Shown here: piece by piece, positions 5,912 to 16,100 of the stretch
How the letters are laid out: each line of letters opens with the position of its first letter
Position numbering within the stretch: the stretch's first letter is position 1
DNA from: an uncultured Eubacteriales bacterium
GTDB taxonomy: Bacteria > Bacillota > Clostridia > Lachnospirales > Lachnospiraceae
Assembly (NCBI GenBank): GCA_900318615.1
Contig: ONLK01000028.1
Span: 1-40,688 of the forward strand
Length of the DNA stretch: 40,688 nt
Direction of reading: 5' to 3'
Notes under the pieces: model-generated
The model's database searches: none
What the model was told of the DNA's origin: nothing
What the model saw: the letters and a program-made list of their open reading frames with translations, nothing else
Translations under genes and position numbers: made by a program

Positions 5912-7594
5912 TCAGTTTGCAACCTTTGCGTAACGGAAATACAGATTGCCATTGGAAATCATATAGTATCCGGACACATTGTCATGCATCAGATAAGAGT
6001 TTGCCTTATAGTACAGCGGAATAACCGGATAGTCATTCGATGCCGTTTCGTCAGCCTTCTCTACCAGCTCCGCGTACTTCGCCGGGTCGGATTCTACACG
6101 GGCCTGGTCAACAATCGCGTCATAATCCGTATTGCTGTAGAAGATTGTGTTGGAAACATCGTTCGTGTAAAGCAGCGGAAGGAAGCTCATGGGGTTGATG
6201 TAATCGGCGGACCATCCCATGGCTGCCACTTCATAATTACCATTCTGAACGGCGTCATAGAATACAGCCCAGTCCGCGGAGGATACCTCAACCTTGATTC
6301 CAAGGTTGGTCTCAAACATCTCAGCCAGCGCCTCCGCTACCTTCTTGGCCGTATCATCTGAATAATAGGACAGCTGCAGCGTCGGGAATGTGGAGGGATC
6401 ATCGTATCCCGCCTCGGCCAGCGCCGCTTTGGCTGCATCCGGGTCCGCGTGCTCAGAAAGTCCGAAGTCAGAACGTCCTTCTGTGATATCCTTTCCGTTG
6501 GAAACGTATCCCGGCGCCAGCCAGCTGTAGGCAGGCTGTGCATCCAGCTGTACAACGTTGTTAATCAGCTCGTCGCGGTCAATGGCAAGATTCAATGCCT
6601 TGCGGACATTCGGGTTGTTGTACGGTTCCTTGCTGCAGTTAATGTCATAGTAAACCGTACCATAGTTCGGAGTTGTCTTCAGGCCGGCATCCTCCGCCTT
6701 CAGTCTTGCAAGGTCGCCGGACGGAATGCTGCGGATGCCGTCGACTTCGCCGTTCTCATAAGCGGTCAGCGCCGTTGAAGTGTCAAGGATATAGCGGAAT
6801 GTCAGTTTCTGAAGTGTGGTATTATCCGCATCCCAGAAGTTTTCATTCTTTTCAAGAACATAGGATTCGCCGTTATTAATTTCTGCCATCTTAAACGGTC
6901 CGTTGCACACGTAGGTGTCCGGGGACTGTGTCCACTTATCTCCGTTCGTTTCAACCGTATCCTGTTTTACCGGGTTGAAGCACCACATGGAGACAAGGTC
7001 TACAAAATAAGAGCAGGTATTTTTCAGGTCAAATTCCAGTGTCTGGTCATCCAGTGCCTTTACACCGAAATTAGAATCATCGCCGCTGTCATAGTATTCC
7101 TGGCATCCGACAATATAGTCGGTATACATGTTCAGGTACTGTGCTGTGGTATCCGGCGTGCACACATGCTTTGCGGTCCAGACATAATCCTGCGCGGTCA
7201 GATCGGAACCGTCGCTCCATTTCAGTCCGTCTCTCAGATGAAATGTGTATACCGTCATATCGTCATTGCTTTCCCAGGATTCGGCATCGCCGGGAGCAAT
7301 TTCACCGTTTTCATCGTATGTTACCAGCCCTTCAAAACAGTTGGCAAGCACGAAGGATGCAAATGAGTTGTTGGTGTAGCTCGGGTCTATGGAATCCGGC
7401 TGGTTGCTCAGAACAAATGTAATCTCCTGATCGCCGGTTGCTTCCACGGGCGCTTCGGTTGTATCCTCAGATACTCCCGCCTTTGAAAGATCAATCTTTT
7501 CCTCTGCGAACGCAGGCACCGCCGCGCCCAGTCCGCTCAGAGCCATCGATGCAGAAAGTGCCATGGTTACAAATGCTTTTGCTGACTTTCTCAT
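5912..7594 (-). CDS. oppA: Peptide ABC transporter substrate-binding protein (SBP_bac_5)
   Basis: This 560-residue exported protein is the extracellular peptide receptor of the adjacent importer. After a signal peptide (MRKSAKAFVTMALSASMALSG) comes AAVPAFA|EE, a type I signal peptidase site. There is no lipobox cysteine, which is unusual because a Gram-positive receptor of this kind is normally lipid-anchored. The mature part has the family-5 features ITFVLSNQPDSIDPSYTNN, LRDGLKWSDGSDLTAQDYVW and KALNLAIDRDELI. AAGGAGG precedes the ATG at ideal spacing. It is the last gene of the oppBCDFA operon, 127 bp after oppF. Opp versus Dpp specificity cannot be decided from sequence. Confidence 0.92.
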   Translation of the reverse strand: MRKSAKAFVTMALSASMALSGLGAAVPAFAEEKIDLSKAGVSEDTTEAPVEATGDQEITFVLSNQPDSIDPSYTNNSFASFVLANCFEGLVTYDENGEIAPGDAESWESNDDMTVYTFHLRDGLKWSDGSDLTAQDYVWTAKHVCTPDTTAQYLNMYTDYIVGCQEYYDSGDDSNFGVKALDDQTLEFDLKNTCSYFVDLVSMWCFNPVKQDTVETNGDKWTQSPDTYVCNGPFKMAEINNGESYVLEKNENFWDADNTTLQKLTFRYILDTSTALTAYENGEVDGIRSIPSGDLARLKAEDAGLKTTPNYGTVYYDINCSKEPYNNPNVRKALNLAIDRDELINNVVQLDAQPAYSWLAPGYVSNGKDITEGRSDFGLSEHADPDAAKAALAEAGYDDPSTFPTLQLSYYSDDTAKKVAEALAEMFETNLGIKVEVSSADWAVFYDAVQNGNYEVAAMGWSADYINPMSFLPLLYTNDVSNTIFYSNTDYDAIVDQARVESDPAKYAELVEKADETASNDYPVIPLYYKANSYLMHDNVSGYYMISNGNLYFRYAKVAN

Positions 7595-7721
7595 ACTTTC
7601 CTCCTTAAATCTGGTTTTCCTGCTTTATTTTCCGGCCGCCATTGCGGTCTGTTAAAGGATCCGGCCTGTGCCGTCCCTGTTAACCGGATGATACTGCTGG
7701 TAATTCCTGTTGTCCTCTGCC

Positions 7722-8705
7722 TTAGTCCATCAGGTGGCACGCGCAAAGATGACCGCCGCCGATATCCTTCATCTGCGGCGTCTGTTCCGCGCAGATCGGC
7801 TTCGCATACGGGCAGCGGGTATGGAACCTGCAGCCGGCCGGCGGATTGATCGGGCTGGGAATGTCTCCTTTAATTCCTCCGCCTTCCTTTTCGCGGGCCA
7901 GCTTCGGGTTCGCAATCGGAATACTGCTTAAAAGCCCCTGCGTGTAAGGATGAGCGGGATGCTGATAGATATCATCCGAGACTCCCATCTCAACAATCTG
8001 CCCCAGATACATGACACCAACCTCGTCGGATACATACCTGACCATCGAAAGGTCATGAGCGATAAACAGGTAGGTTGTTCCCTCCTCCTCCTGAAAATCG
8101 CGCAGAAGGTTGATCACCTGGGCCTGGATGGAAACATCCAGCGCGGAGATCGGCTCATCGCAGATAACCAGCTGCGGATGAAGGATAAGTGCCCGGGCAA
8201 TCCCGACACGCTGCCGCTGTCCGCCGGAAAATTCATGCGCATAGCGGTTCGCATGCTCCGTAGTCAGTCCGACCTTTTCCAGCATCGGATAGACATATTC
8301 GTTCGCTTCTTCTTTTCTTCTGACAATCCCGTGAGCCAGCAGCGGTTCCGCAATAATATCCCGCACCGTCATGCGGGCATTCAGCGAAGCGTACGGGTCC
8401 TGAAAAATCATCTGCATATTTTTGCGGTACGGCTTCAGCATTTTCTGATTCATGTGTGAAATATCCGTACCCATAAAAATAATCTGTCCCTGCGTCGGCT
8501 CGTAAATACGGATGATGGTTCGCGCCGCGCTCGACTTTCCGCAGCCGGATTCGCCGACCAGTCCGAGTGTCCGTCCCTTTTGAAGCTTAAATGAAATATG
8601 ATCGACCGCATGCACCTGCATTTTATAGCCTGCGTCAAAATACCTGGTCAGGTCCTTCACTTCCAGCAGCGGTGTCCCGGCGGATATGTTTTTATTCTCT
8701 GTCAT
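7722..8705 (-). CDS. oppF: Peptide ABC transporter ATP-binding protein OppF
   Basis: This 327-residue cytoplasmic ATPase powers peptide import together with OppD. It has Walker A GLVGESGCGKS, signature FSGGQRQRVGIARAL, Walker B LVICDEPISALD and the switch His in IAHDL. The C-terminal oligopeptide transporter extension has CRFHTRCPYAKPICAEQ, whose cysteines resemble the cluster seen in OppD/OppF-type subunits. The frame is open further upstream (to 8888), but that part overlaps oppD. ATG 8705 has AGGGA at 9-nt spacing; ATG 8714 is too close to it. It lies 43 bp after oppD. Confidence 0.92.
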   Translation of the reverse strand: MTENKNISAGTPLLEVKDLTRYFDAGYKMQVHAVDHISFKLQKGRTLGLVGESGCGKSSAARTIIRIYEPTQGQIIFMGTDISHMNQKMLKPYRKNMQMIFQDPYASLNARMTVRDIIAEPLLAHGIVRRKEEANEYVYPMLEKVGLTTEHANRYAHEFSGGQRQRVGIARALILHPQLVICDEPISALDVSIQAQVINLLRDFQEEEGTTYLFIAHDLSMVRYVSDEVGVMYLGQIVEMGVSDDIYQHPAHPYTQGLLSSIPIANPKLAREKEGGGIKGDIPSPINPPAGCRFHTRCPYAKPICAEQTPQMKDIGGGHLCACHLMD

Positions 8706-8748
8706 CTCATCCATTCCCTGTATTTTTTCTGTGCTGCTGTTTTTTCTC

Positions 8749-9756
8749 TTATGTCCGGAACGGGTTATCCTCCAGCGGGGCTTCCTCGTCCAGCAGCCAG
8801 CAGCGGCTGCTGTGGTTTTCGTCGATTGTGTAAAATTCCGGAATTTCATTTGCACATATATTTCTTGCATACGGGCAGCGCGGAGCAAACGGGCAGCCCT
8901 TCGGCGGGTTCGTCATATCCGGCGGTGATCCCGGGATAGGTACCAGCCGTTTCGATTTATCCTGTGTCACATCCGGAATGGAACTGAGAAGTCCCAGCGT
9001 ATACGGATGCTTCGGGTTCTCAAATATATCGTCAATCGGCGCCTGTTCCATGATCATGCCGCCGTACATAACCTCCACGCGGTCACACAGCTCTGCAACA
9101 ACCCCCAGATCATGCGTGATAAAGATAATACTGGTGCCATAATCACTGCGCAGTGTCCGCATCTCCTTCAGGATCTGATCCTGGATCGTTACATCCAGCG
9201 CAGTGGTCGGTTCGTCCGCAATCAGAAGATCCGGACGGTTCGCCAGGGCCATGGCGATCATGACCCGCTGGCGCATGCCGCCTGAAAATTCATGCGGATA
9301 TGAATGAAACCGCTTTTCCGGTTCCGGAATTCTTACCTTCCGGAACAGTTCCAGTGTTTCCTGGTAAAGCTGTTCTTTTGTCTTTTTAGGATAATGAATA
9401 CGGATAATCTCCTCTACCTGTTTTCCAACCTTAATCAGCGGATTCAGCGAAGACATCGGATCCTGGAAAACCATGGAAATTTTATCTCCGCGGATTGAAC
9501 GCATTTCTGCCTTGCTGACCCGGGTCAGTTCCTCATCCTCAAAACGGATGGTACCTTCCCTGATCACCGCCGTATCCGCCAGCAGGCGGAGAATTGACAT
9601 ACAGGTTACACTTTTTCCGCTTCCGGATTCTCCCACCAGCCCGACGATTTCACCCTTGTGTACATCAAAGGAAACACCGCGCACCGCCTGCACTTCACCG
9701 TTGCTGGTCATGAAGGAAATATTCAGATTATCAATAGAAAGTATCTTGTCGCTCAT
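8749..9756 (-). CDS. oppD: Peptide ABC transporter ATP-binding protein OppD
   Basis: This 335-residue ATPase is the partner of OppF. Visible motifs are Walker [12 protein letters not shown], signature [15 protein letters not shown], Walker [13 protein letters not shown] and the H-loop FITHDLGVV. The C-terminal oligopeptide-type extension contains [18 protein letters not shown]. The length is normal for the family. It follows oppC by 61 bp and precedes oppF by 43 bp, consistent with one transcript. Confidence 0.93.
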   Translation of the reverse strand: MSDKILSIDNLNISFMTSNGEVQAVRGVSFDVHKGEIVGLVGESGSGKSVTCMSILRLLADTAVIREGTIRFEDEELTRVSKAEMRSIRGDKISMVFQDPMSSLNPLIKVGKQVEEIIRIHYPKKTKEQLYQETLELFRKVRIPEPEKRFHSYPHEFSGGMRQRVMIAMALANRPDLLIADEPTTALDVTIQDQILKEMRTLRSDYGTSIIFITHDLGVVAELCDRVEVMYGGMIMEQAPIDDIFENPKHPYTLGLLSSIPDVTQDKSKRLVPIPGSPPDMTNPPKGCPFAPRCPYARNICANEIPEFYTIDENHSSRCWLLDEEAPLEDNPFRT

Positions 9757-9817
9757 TAATTTATGTTCCTTCCGGAGTGCCGCTTCGGTTCCTCTTCAAA
9801 GCGGCTTCGCTATCGGT

Positions 9818-10969
9818 TTATTTTTTCAGTTTCGGATCCAGTGCATCCCGAAGCCCGTCGCCTACAAAGTTAAATGCAAACATAATCAGCACAATGACCA
9901 GTGCCGGGAAAAACAGCTGGTAAGGGCAGGTTCTCAGGTTCTCGGTAGCATCATTGCACATGGTTCCCAGACTCGCCAGCGGCGGACGAAGCCCAATTCC
10001 AAGGAAGCCAAGAAATGCTTCCATAAAAATAGCCGACGGAATCAGCATGGTAGCCGTAACCAGAATGGACCCCATGCAGTTCGGAACCAGATGCTGAAAC
10101 AGAATGGTCTTTGTGGGGGAACCGATGGTCCGCGCCGCCAGCACGAAATCCTGCTGCTTAAGCGAAAGCACCTGCCCGCGGACAACCCGGGCCATATCCA
10201 CCCAGTAAACCGTTCCCAGCGCAATGATAATACTCTTCAGTCCCGATCCCAGCAGGACCATGATCAGAATGACGTACAGCGTCAGCGGAATCGTACTGAT
10301 AATATCCACGATACGCATCATGACCTGATCCGCGTTCCCGCCGGCGTAACCGGAAATACCGCCGTAGGCAATTCCGATGATCAGATTGACGGCTACCGCT
10401 ACAAAGGCAACAACCAGGGAAACTCGCGTTCCATACATCAGCCGGGTCAGAATGTCTCTGCCGAGGGAATCTGTCCCCAGAAGGTAGGAGTGGTTCCAGA
10501 CGGTTGTGTGAGGATAAATCACCAGTGTTTCCGGATCTGCGACCAGATACGGTTTCTGCCCGTAATAAAGGGCAACCTCCGTTCCTTTATAATCAAAAAT
10601 CGTCATATACCGGCCGCTGTCCTCTCTGACTTTTTCAAGCTGAGATCCCAGATGTCCGTCCTTTGAAACCTCCAGCAGTTTCATGTTCTGCGTGATGTAA
10701 AGATACGCTTCGCCGTCCGCAGTCTCATACACTCTCATGCGCGGAGGCACATTTACAACGTCCAGATTCTGCTTTGAATAGCTGTAATCGGTAAAGTTCG
10801 GTCCGAAAACTGCAAAGAACATCAGAAGCGCAATAATGATAAGTCCCGCCAGCGCTGTCGGTTTATGACGAAAGCGGAACCATACATCTCCCGCAAATGT
10901 TCTGTTTTTCTTCCATATTTTTTCCCGGTCCTCATTGGTGGCCTTTAGTTTTCCCCATTTATTTTCCAT
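9818..10969 (-). CDS. oppC: Peptide ABC transporter permease OppC
   Basis: This 383-residue integral membrane protein has an N-terminal cytoplasmic stretch and a first helix (TALAGLIIIALLMFFAVFGP). An unusually long external insertion of roughly 100 residues follows before the core, which resumes at LLGTDSLGRDILTRLMYGTR. The core contains the EAA loop AARTIGSPTKTILFQHLVPN that contacts the ATPases. The extra loop (about residues 55-150) is longer than in classic OppC and may interact with the non-lipidated receptor; that is speculation. It lies 64 bp after oppB. Confidence 0.92.
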   Translation of the reverse strand: MENKWGKLKATNEDREKIWKKNRTFAGDVWFRFRHKPTALAGLIIIALLMFFAVFGPNFTDYSYSKQNLDVVNVPPRMRVYETADGEAYLYITQNMKLLEVSKDGHLGSQLEKVREDSGRYMTIFDYKGTEVALYYGQKPYLVADPETLVIYPHTTVWNHSYLLGTDSLGRDILTRLMYGTRVSLVVAFVAVAVNLIIGIAYGGISGYAGGNADQVMMRIVDIISTIPLTLYVILIMVLLGSGLKSIIIALGTVYWVDMARVVRGQVLSLKQQDFVLAARTIGSPTKTILFQHLVPNCMGSILVTATMLIPSAIFMEAFLGFLGIGLRPPLASLGTMCNDATENLRTCPYQLFFPALVIVLIMFAFNFVGDGLRDALDPKLKK

Positions 10970-11033
10970 GAAGAACGATCCCTTTCTGTCTTATGGTCTG
11001 TAAAAATACTGCATCCGTCTTCTCTTTCCGCTG

Positions 11034-11951
11034 TCAGTCGTACTTAATTCTCGGATCAATCAGACAGTAAAACAGGTCAACCAGCAGTGTCATGGCCATC
11101 AGGAAGGTAGCATAAAAAACAGTAACCCCCATGATGGTCGTATAGTCACGCTGTGTGACGGAATCCACAAAATGAACGCCCAGTCCCGGGATGGCGAATA
11201 TTTTCTCAACGACAAAGGATCCCGTCAGCAGATTGGCGATCGTCGGCCCGAGAACCGTGATCACCGGGATCAGGGCATTGCGAAGTGCATGCCGTATAAC
11301 AATCTGATGCTCCGTCAGCCCCTTGGCGCGGGCGGTGCGGATATAATCCTGCCCGAGAACCTCCAGAAGACTGGACCGCATCAGGCGGGCGATATAACTG
11401 ATGGAGTATCCTCCCAGCGCAATAACAGGAAGGATATAACCTTTCCATGAATCCAATCCGTAGCTTGGAAGCAGACTCAGCTTATAGGAAAACAGGTAAA
11501 TCAGAATTGACGCAATGACAAAGGAAGGAATGGTTACTCCAATGGTTGCCAGCGCCATCATCAGCGTATCCTGCCATTTGCCATTTTTTACTGCTGCCAG
11601 GATTCCCATGGGGATAGCGGCCAGCAGGACAAAAATAATCGTGATACCGCCGAGCTTTGCGGAAACCGGAAAACCATCCTCAATAAATTCATTGACGGTC
11701 TTCCCCGGATATTTATAGGAAGGTCCGAAGTCTCCGCGAAGTACATTGCCCAGATAATCCATAAATTGCTTTGGCAGCGGATCATCCAGATGGTACTTCT
11801 CGTTCATCGCTTCCTCAATTGCCGGGGAAACCTTTTTATCACTGGTGAAAGGACCGCCCGGAATAGAATGCATGATCACAAATGTCAGCAGAATGATAAA
11901 AAACATGGCGATCAGCATCATGCCCAGCCGCTTAAAAAAATATCGAACCAT
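11034..11951 (-). CDS. oppB: Peptide ABC transporter permease OppB
   Basis: This 305-residue membrane protein starts with the typical OppB N-terminus (MVRYFFKRLGMMLIAMFFIILLTFVIMHSIPGGPF). It contains the EAA loop TARAKGLTEHQIVIRHALRNALIPV and ends with DLFYCLIDPRIKYD. It forms the translocation pore with OppC. It is the first gene of the operon, with two promoter candidates directly upstream. Confidence 0.94.
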   Translation of the reverse strand: MVRYFFKRLGMMLIAMFFIILLTFVIMHSIPGGPFTSDKKVSPAIEEAMNEKYHLDDPLPKQFMDYLGNVLRGDFGPSYKYPGKTVNEFIEDGFPVSAKLGGITIIFVLLAAIPMGILAAVKNGKWQDTLMMALATIGVTIPSFVIASILIYLFSYKLSLLPSYGLDSWKGYILPVIALGGYSISYIARLMRSSLLEVLGQDYIRTARAKGLTEHQIVIRHALRNALIPVITVLGPTIANLLTGSFVVEKIFAIPGLGVHFVDSVTQRDYTTIMGVTVFYATFLMAMTLLVDLFYCLIDPRIKYD

Positions 11952-11985
11952 TCCTCTTCTTACCTTTCCGGAATTTTAGCACGTT

Positions 11986-12014
11986 ACTATACTGCATTCA
12001 TAGGCTGCTTACAA
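11986..12014 (-). promoter_or_regulatory. Proximal promoter of the opp operon
   Basis: On the minus strand TTGTAA (12009-12014), a 17-bp spacer and TATAGT (11986-11991) form a plausible sigma-A promoter, about 40 bp upstream of the oppB start codon. Confidence 0.6.
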
Positions 12015-12021
12015 TGCGGTT

Positions 12022-12050
12022 ATTATACACCGGTATGCGCAATATTTCAC
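12022..12050 (-). promoter_or_regulatory. Distal promoter of the opp operon
   Basis: On the minus strand GTGAAA (12045-12050), a 17-bp spacer and a perfect TATAAT (12022-12027) form a second promoter in tandem with the proximal one. Two start sites would allow conditional control of peptide uptake. Confidence 0.6.
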
Positions 12051-12183
12051 GTAAAATATAAAAAAAATTAGAATTCTTTCTTTTTTAACTCTCAGAGGGA
12101 AAAATATTTTGAAATTCAAAGGGTGATTTAACCGTCAGCTCTCCCTTTTCTGCCGCAAATGGCGCCTTTCCGCTGAAAATGTA

Positions 12184-12212
12184 TTGATAATTTTTAGCTC
12201 AGCCGCTATGAT
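12184..12212 (+). promoter_or_regulatory. Promoter of the DUF1295 gene
   Basis: TTGATA (12184-12189), a 17-bp spacer and TATGAT (12207-12212) match the sigma-A consensus well and lie 50 bp before the DUF1295 start codon. Confidence 0.7.
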
Positions 12213-12261
12213 GGATCATGTTTCTATTGTAAAAAACGATCAAACACAAAGAGAGGAAAAC

Positions 12262-13053
12262 ATGAAAACATTCCTGATTATTCTATTGCTGGCTCTGATC
12301 GCCAGTTCCTGCGGTTTCCGCAAATATGTGTGGTTTATTTCCCTTGGATACGGGGCGGCGGTAGCTCTGATCGGCATCGGACTTCTGTTCCTTTTTCCGC
12401 AGGATCTCACCCTGGGAACAGCCCTGGAATGTGTACTATTTATCGTATACGGATGCAGGCTGTCCGGATACCTTGCGTATCGGGATCTGAAGACAGCCTA
12501 CACCAGGCGTATGAAGGGCGAAGTAAAAACAGATGATGGCGTATCCCTGGGGGCAAAGGCGGCGATCTGGGTTTCTGCGGCAATCCTCTATGCTCTTCAG
12601 ACGTCTCCCGTGATGTTCCGCCTCATAAATCAGCGCGGCACAGATGTCTTCTGCATCCTTGGGCTTCTTATTTCTGCCGCCGGCCTGATTCTGGAGACAG
12701 CGGCAGATCTTCAGAAAAATAAGGCAAAGAAAAAGCAGCCCGGCCGCTTCGTAGATACCGGACTGTTCCGGCTTGTTCGCTGTCCAAATTATTTCGGGGA
12801 AATGATTTTCTGGACCGGTGTGTTTATTTCCGGATTAAATGTATACCGCAGCGCTGCTGAATGGTTCTGTGCCATCGCAGGCTACGCCGGAATCATCTAT
12901 GTAATGTTCGGCGGAGCCCGCAGACTGGAGATCCGGCAGGATAAAAATTATGGAAAGGATCCGGAATATCAGAAATATAAATCTGCGACACCCATCATAA
13001 TCCCATTTATTCCCCTCTACTCCGTAAAAAAGCACAAATGGCTGGTGGCATAA
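12262..13053 (+). CDS. DUF1295 family membrane protein (steroid 5-alpha-reductase-like)
   Basis: This 263-residue polytopic protein has helices throughout and the family's C-terminal signature RFVDTGLFRLVRCPNYFGEMIFWTGVF, then GGARRLEIRQDKNYG. In related methyltransferases and reductases the R-x-P-N-Y-x-G-E region binds the nucleotide or SAM cofactor. The actual substrate of DUF1295 proteins is not established. The frame opens at 12184, inside the promoter, so ATG 12262 with GAGAGG upstream is taken. It is divergent from the opp operon and reads alone. Confidence 0.85.
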   Translation: MKTFLIILLLALIASSCGFRKYVWFISLGYGAAVALIGIGLLFLFPQDLTLGTALECVLFIVYGCRLSGYLAYRDLKTAYTRRMKGEVKTDDGVSLGAKAAIWVSAAILYALQTSPVMFRLINQRGTDVFCILGLLISAAGLILETAADLQKNKAKKKQPGRFVDTGLFRLVRCPNYFGEMIFWTGVFISGLNVYRSAAEWFCAIAGYAGIIYVMFGGARRLEIRQDKNYGKDPEYQKYKSATPIIIPFIPLYSVKKHKWLVA

Positions 13054-13106
13054 TTCCCGGTATATTTCTGGAAGCATCCCTGTATACGAAATAACGCTTA
13101 TCAAAA

Positions 13107-13138
13107 ACGCGGCGAAGGTATTGCACCCTCCGCCGCGT
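13107..13138 (-). terminator. Terminator of the Cna-B adhesin gene
   Basis: On the minus strand ACGCGGCGGAGG pairs with CCTTCGCCGCGT (12 bp, one G-U), followed by TTTTTGAT. It lies 25 bp past the adhesin stop. It could also weakly terminate the convergent DUF1295 transcript. Confidence 0.85.
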
Positions 13139-13163
13139 ATCTTTATTTATTGATCTTTCTTAA

Positions 13164-16100
13164 TTATTTTGACTTCTGCCGTTTTGTCCGTTTTCTGCCT
13201 GACAGGATAGTCCCAACCAATCCTGCACCGGAAAGAAGCAGTGCAGCGAAATACAGCAGCAAGTGCGACTTATCCCCGGTCTTTGGCGTACCGGCAGATG
13301 AAGGAGCTGGTGTCTTCGTATGCGTGCCGGCAGGCGGAGGAGTCGATGTCTTCGTATTGGTGACAGTAAAACCTGAGTGCATATCTCCGGTAATAGAGGT
13401 TTTATAACCGTCCACAGGTTTTTCGCCAATTGTATAGACGATCTCATGGCCGTCCGCACGGTTATACTGCGCCAGATTTGTAAAGGTATGCTTCCAGTTA
13501 TTACTCTTGTTAAGTACGATATCCGCTGCCTTTACGCCATCCGCATACAGATTGATTGTAACTTTGTCCGCCGCAGGGCCAACCCATTTCTTTGTAACAG
13601 GGATGGACACTTTTCCACTGATTGTATTGATAAACGTAAAGCCTGTCTCCACGCTGCCGCTTCTGCTCCGGGTATAACCGGGAACTGGATCCTCCTGCAC
13701 GTCATACACAATCTCATGACCATCGGTGCTGTCATACTTTGCCAGATCCTTGAACACATAGTTCCATTCGTTTTCGTCATTAAGCACAATCGTATCCGCA
13801 GCTTTTCCATCCGCCAGAAGTTGGAGCGTGACCGATTTGGCGGCCGGTCCGACCCACTGTTTCGCCACCGGGATCTCTATGGTCGCTGTGCTGGTGTTGG
13901 TAATGGTGTAGCCGCTCTGATCTCCGGTGATCTTCGTATCATAGCCGTCCATCCGGATCTCCTGAATTGTGTATTCGATCTCGACTCCATTGTGATACTG
14001 ATCCAGATCCGTGAAGGTATACTGCCATCCATCGGCCTCATTCAGCACCGCTTTCGCAGCTCTGACACCGTCAGCCAGAAGTTCCACCGTCACGCTGTCC
14101 GCCGCAGGGCCAATCCATTTCTTCGTAACAGGGATGGACACCTTGCCGGTAATCGTATTGGTAAAGGTAAAGCCGGTTTCAACACTGCCGCTTCGTTCCT
14201 GTTCGTACCCTTCGGCAAGGACCTCCTTCACGTCGTAAACAATCTCCTGGCCGCTTGTACGGTTATACCTCGGAAGATTTGTGAAGATGTGCTTCCATTC
14301 ATTTTCTTCATTCAGGACAGCGGAGTCCGTAACTTTACCGTCAGCCAGGAGGTTGATGGTGACGGATTTCGCGGCAGGGCCAATCCAGCGCTTCTCAACA
14401 GGAATCTCCAGGGTTTCTGTGTTGATGTTGGTAATCGTATACCCGGTATCGGCGGAGCCGTCGTATCGGGGAACGTAGTTATCCATTGGATCTTCTGCAA
14501 CCGAATACCAGATTTCCTCTCCCGTATCGTCAAATTTTCTGAGATTGTCAAACTCTCCGGTCCAATTTCCGTCTGCCGACAGAGTAATCGTCTTTCCAGT
14601 ATCCGTTCCGTCTGCAAGAAGGTGCACCACAACGGCATCCGCTCCGACAGGGCCAACCCATGTCTTCGTGACAGGAATGGAAACCTTCTCGGCTTCATCC
14701 TTCAGACTCAGCCGGTCACCGGTGATGTCGTATTCGATCTGGCTGGATGGATGTTCTGACAGGATAAAGCTGACAGGTTCTTCATTGAGCTTATACCCTG
14801 CAGGGGCAGCCGTCTCCACCAGACAGTACGTTCTGTCCGCCCAAAGAGTCCATCCGAGTTTCTGCAGATTTCCGACAATCAGGGCGCTCCCGTCCGCTCC
14901 GGTTGTGAAGGTAACATCCTTTCCTTCCTTGTCCCTGACAGGGATACGTTCCCCTCCTTCCAGATAGAACAGCTGGAAGGTTGCGCCGGCTAACACCGTG
15001 GAGAGCGCTTCGGAATCCCGTTTCACAATGGTTATGCTGGGATTGCTGCCCGTTCCCGTACCGGAGGAATCCACAACTGCAGTTTCCTCAACGGTCTTTT
15101 CAAAGTTTCCAAACTTAACCGTGTTGGAGTAGGTGACATTTCCGCTGCCCAGCACCCTCGCCTGATAGGTAATCACAAAGGTCGTTTCATCGGGAACCTC
15201 TGTAAAGATCAGGGTATTGGTCTCATCATCATGCTGTACAGCGATCGAATCGTTTTCTGGAGAGATTGTCAGTGTATCCGGCATGAACCGCAGATTCGGA
15301 GACAATACATCCTGGATCGCCAGTACATCCGAAGCGGGATCCAGATCCTCTGCATACTTGTTGATGGTAACCTCGAACGTGGCAATATAGCCGTTCCCGG
15401 CGGTCGGTTTTGTCAGGAGTTCTTTGTCGACATACGGAAAATAGGTGTAGTTGACCACTCTTTCTGATTCCAGGCTTCCCCATTTCGCCGTGTTTTCCAG
15501 ATCAATTCCGCCCTGTGAGGCAGCCGCCGCAGCGTTCAGCGCCTGGAACGCATCCTTGTCTTTCGGAATCAGCGAATAGGAAATCTGATAGTACGGATAA
15601 AAGCTTCCGTCACTTTGTTTGGGGAAACGGCTGACGGTGATATCCATCCCGCCCGAAGTATTGGCCGCGGAAATGGTTCCGTTTCCGTCTGCCGGCGTGG
15701 AATTAACCCCGCCAAGGATTTGGATTCCTGCCGCCTCATAGTATTTCAGGTAATCGGTGTTGAAGGAATCCCGGATCGTGATCCCATCCTTTGCCGGACC
15801 GGACAGCTCCAGCGAATAGCGAAATACCGGATAGGTGACGCCGTCGATTTCTGCTTCCGAACGCTCAGCAAAACTCTTAACCAGGTTCGGCTTGATCGGA
15901 ATGACCATGGCGTTGACCGTTTCTGTCCTGTAGGACCCGGACCATGCGCAGGTATAGTTTCGATGCGTGTAAAGAGCAGGAGAAGCATATCCGTCCTGGG
16001 CGGCGAGGTTCAGCCAATCCTGATGGACGTTCGTTTTATAGTGAATTACGATATTGCGCGGCTTTCCGTCTGCGGTCGAAAGCAGCCCTTTGTTGGCCTC

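Noticed and set aside
13362-14693. Possible CRISPR or satellite array because of regular spacing
   Set aside because: The roughly 270-bp units are coding Cna-B domains in a continuous frame.
13377-14759. 460-codon + strand frame opposite the Cna-B repeats
   Set aside because: It only mirrors the repetitive adhesin codons and has no ribosome binding site or recognisable domain.
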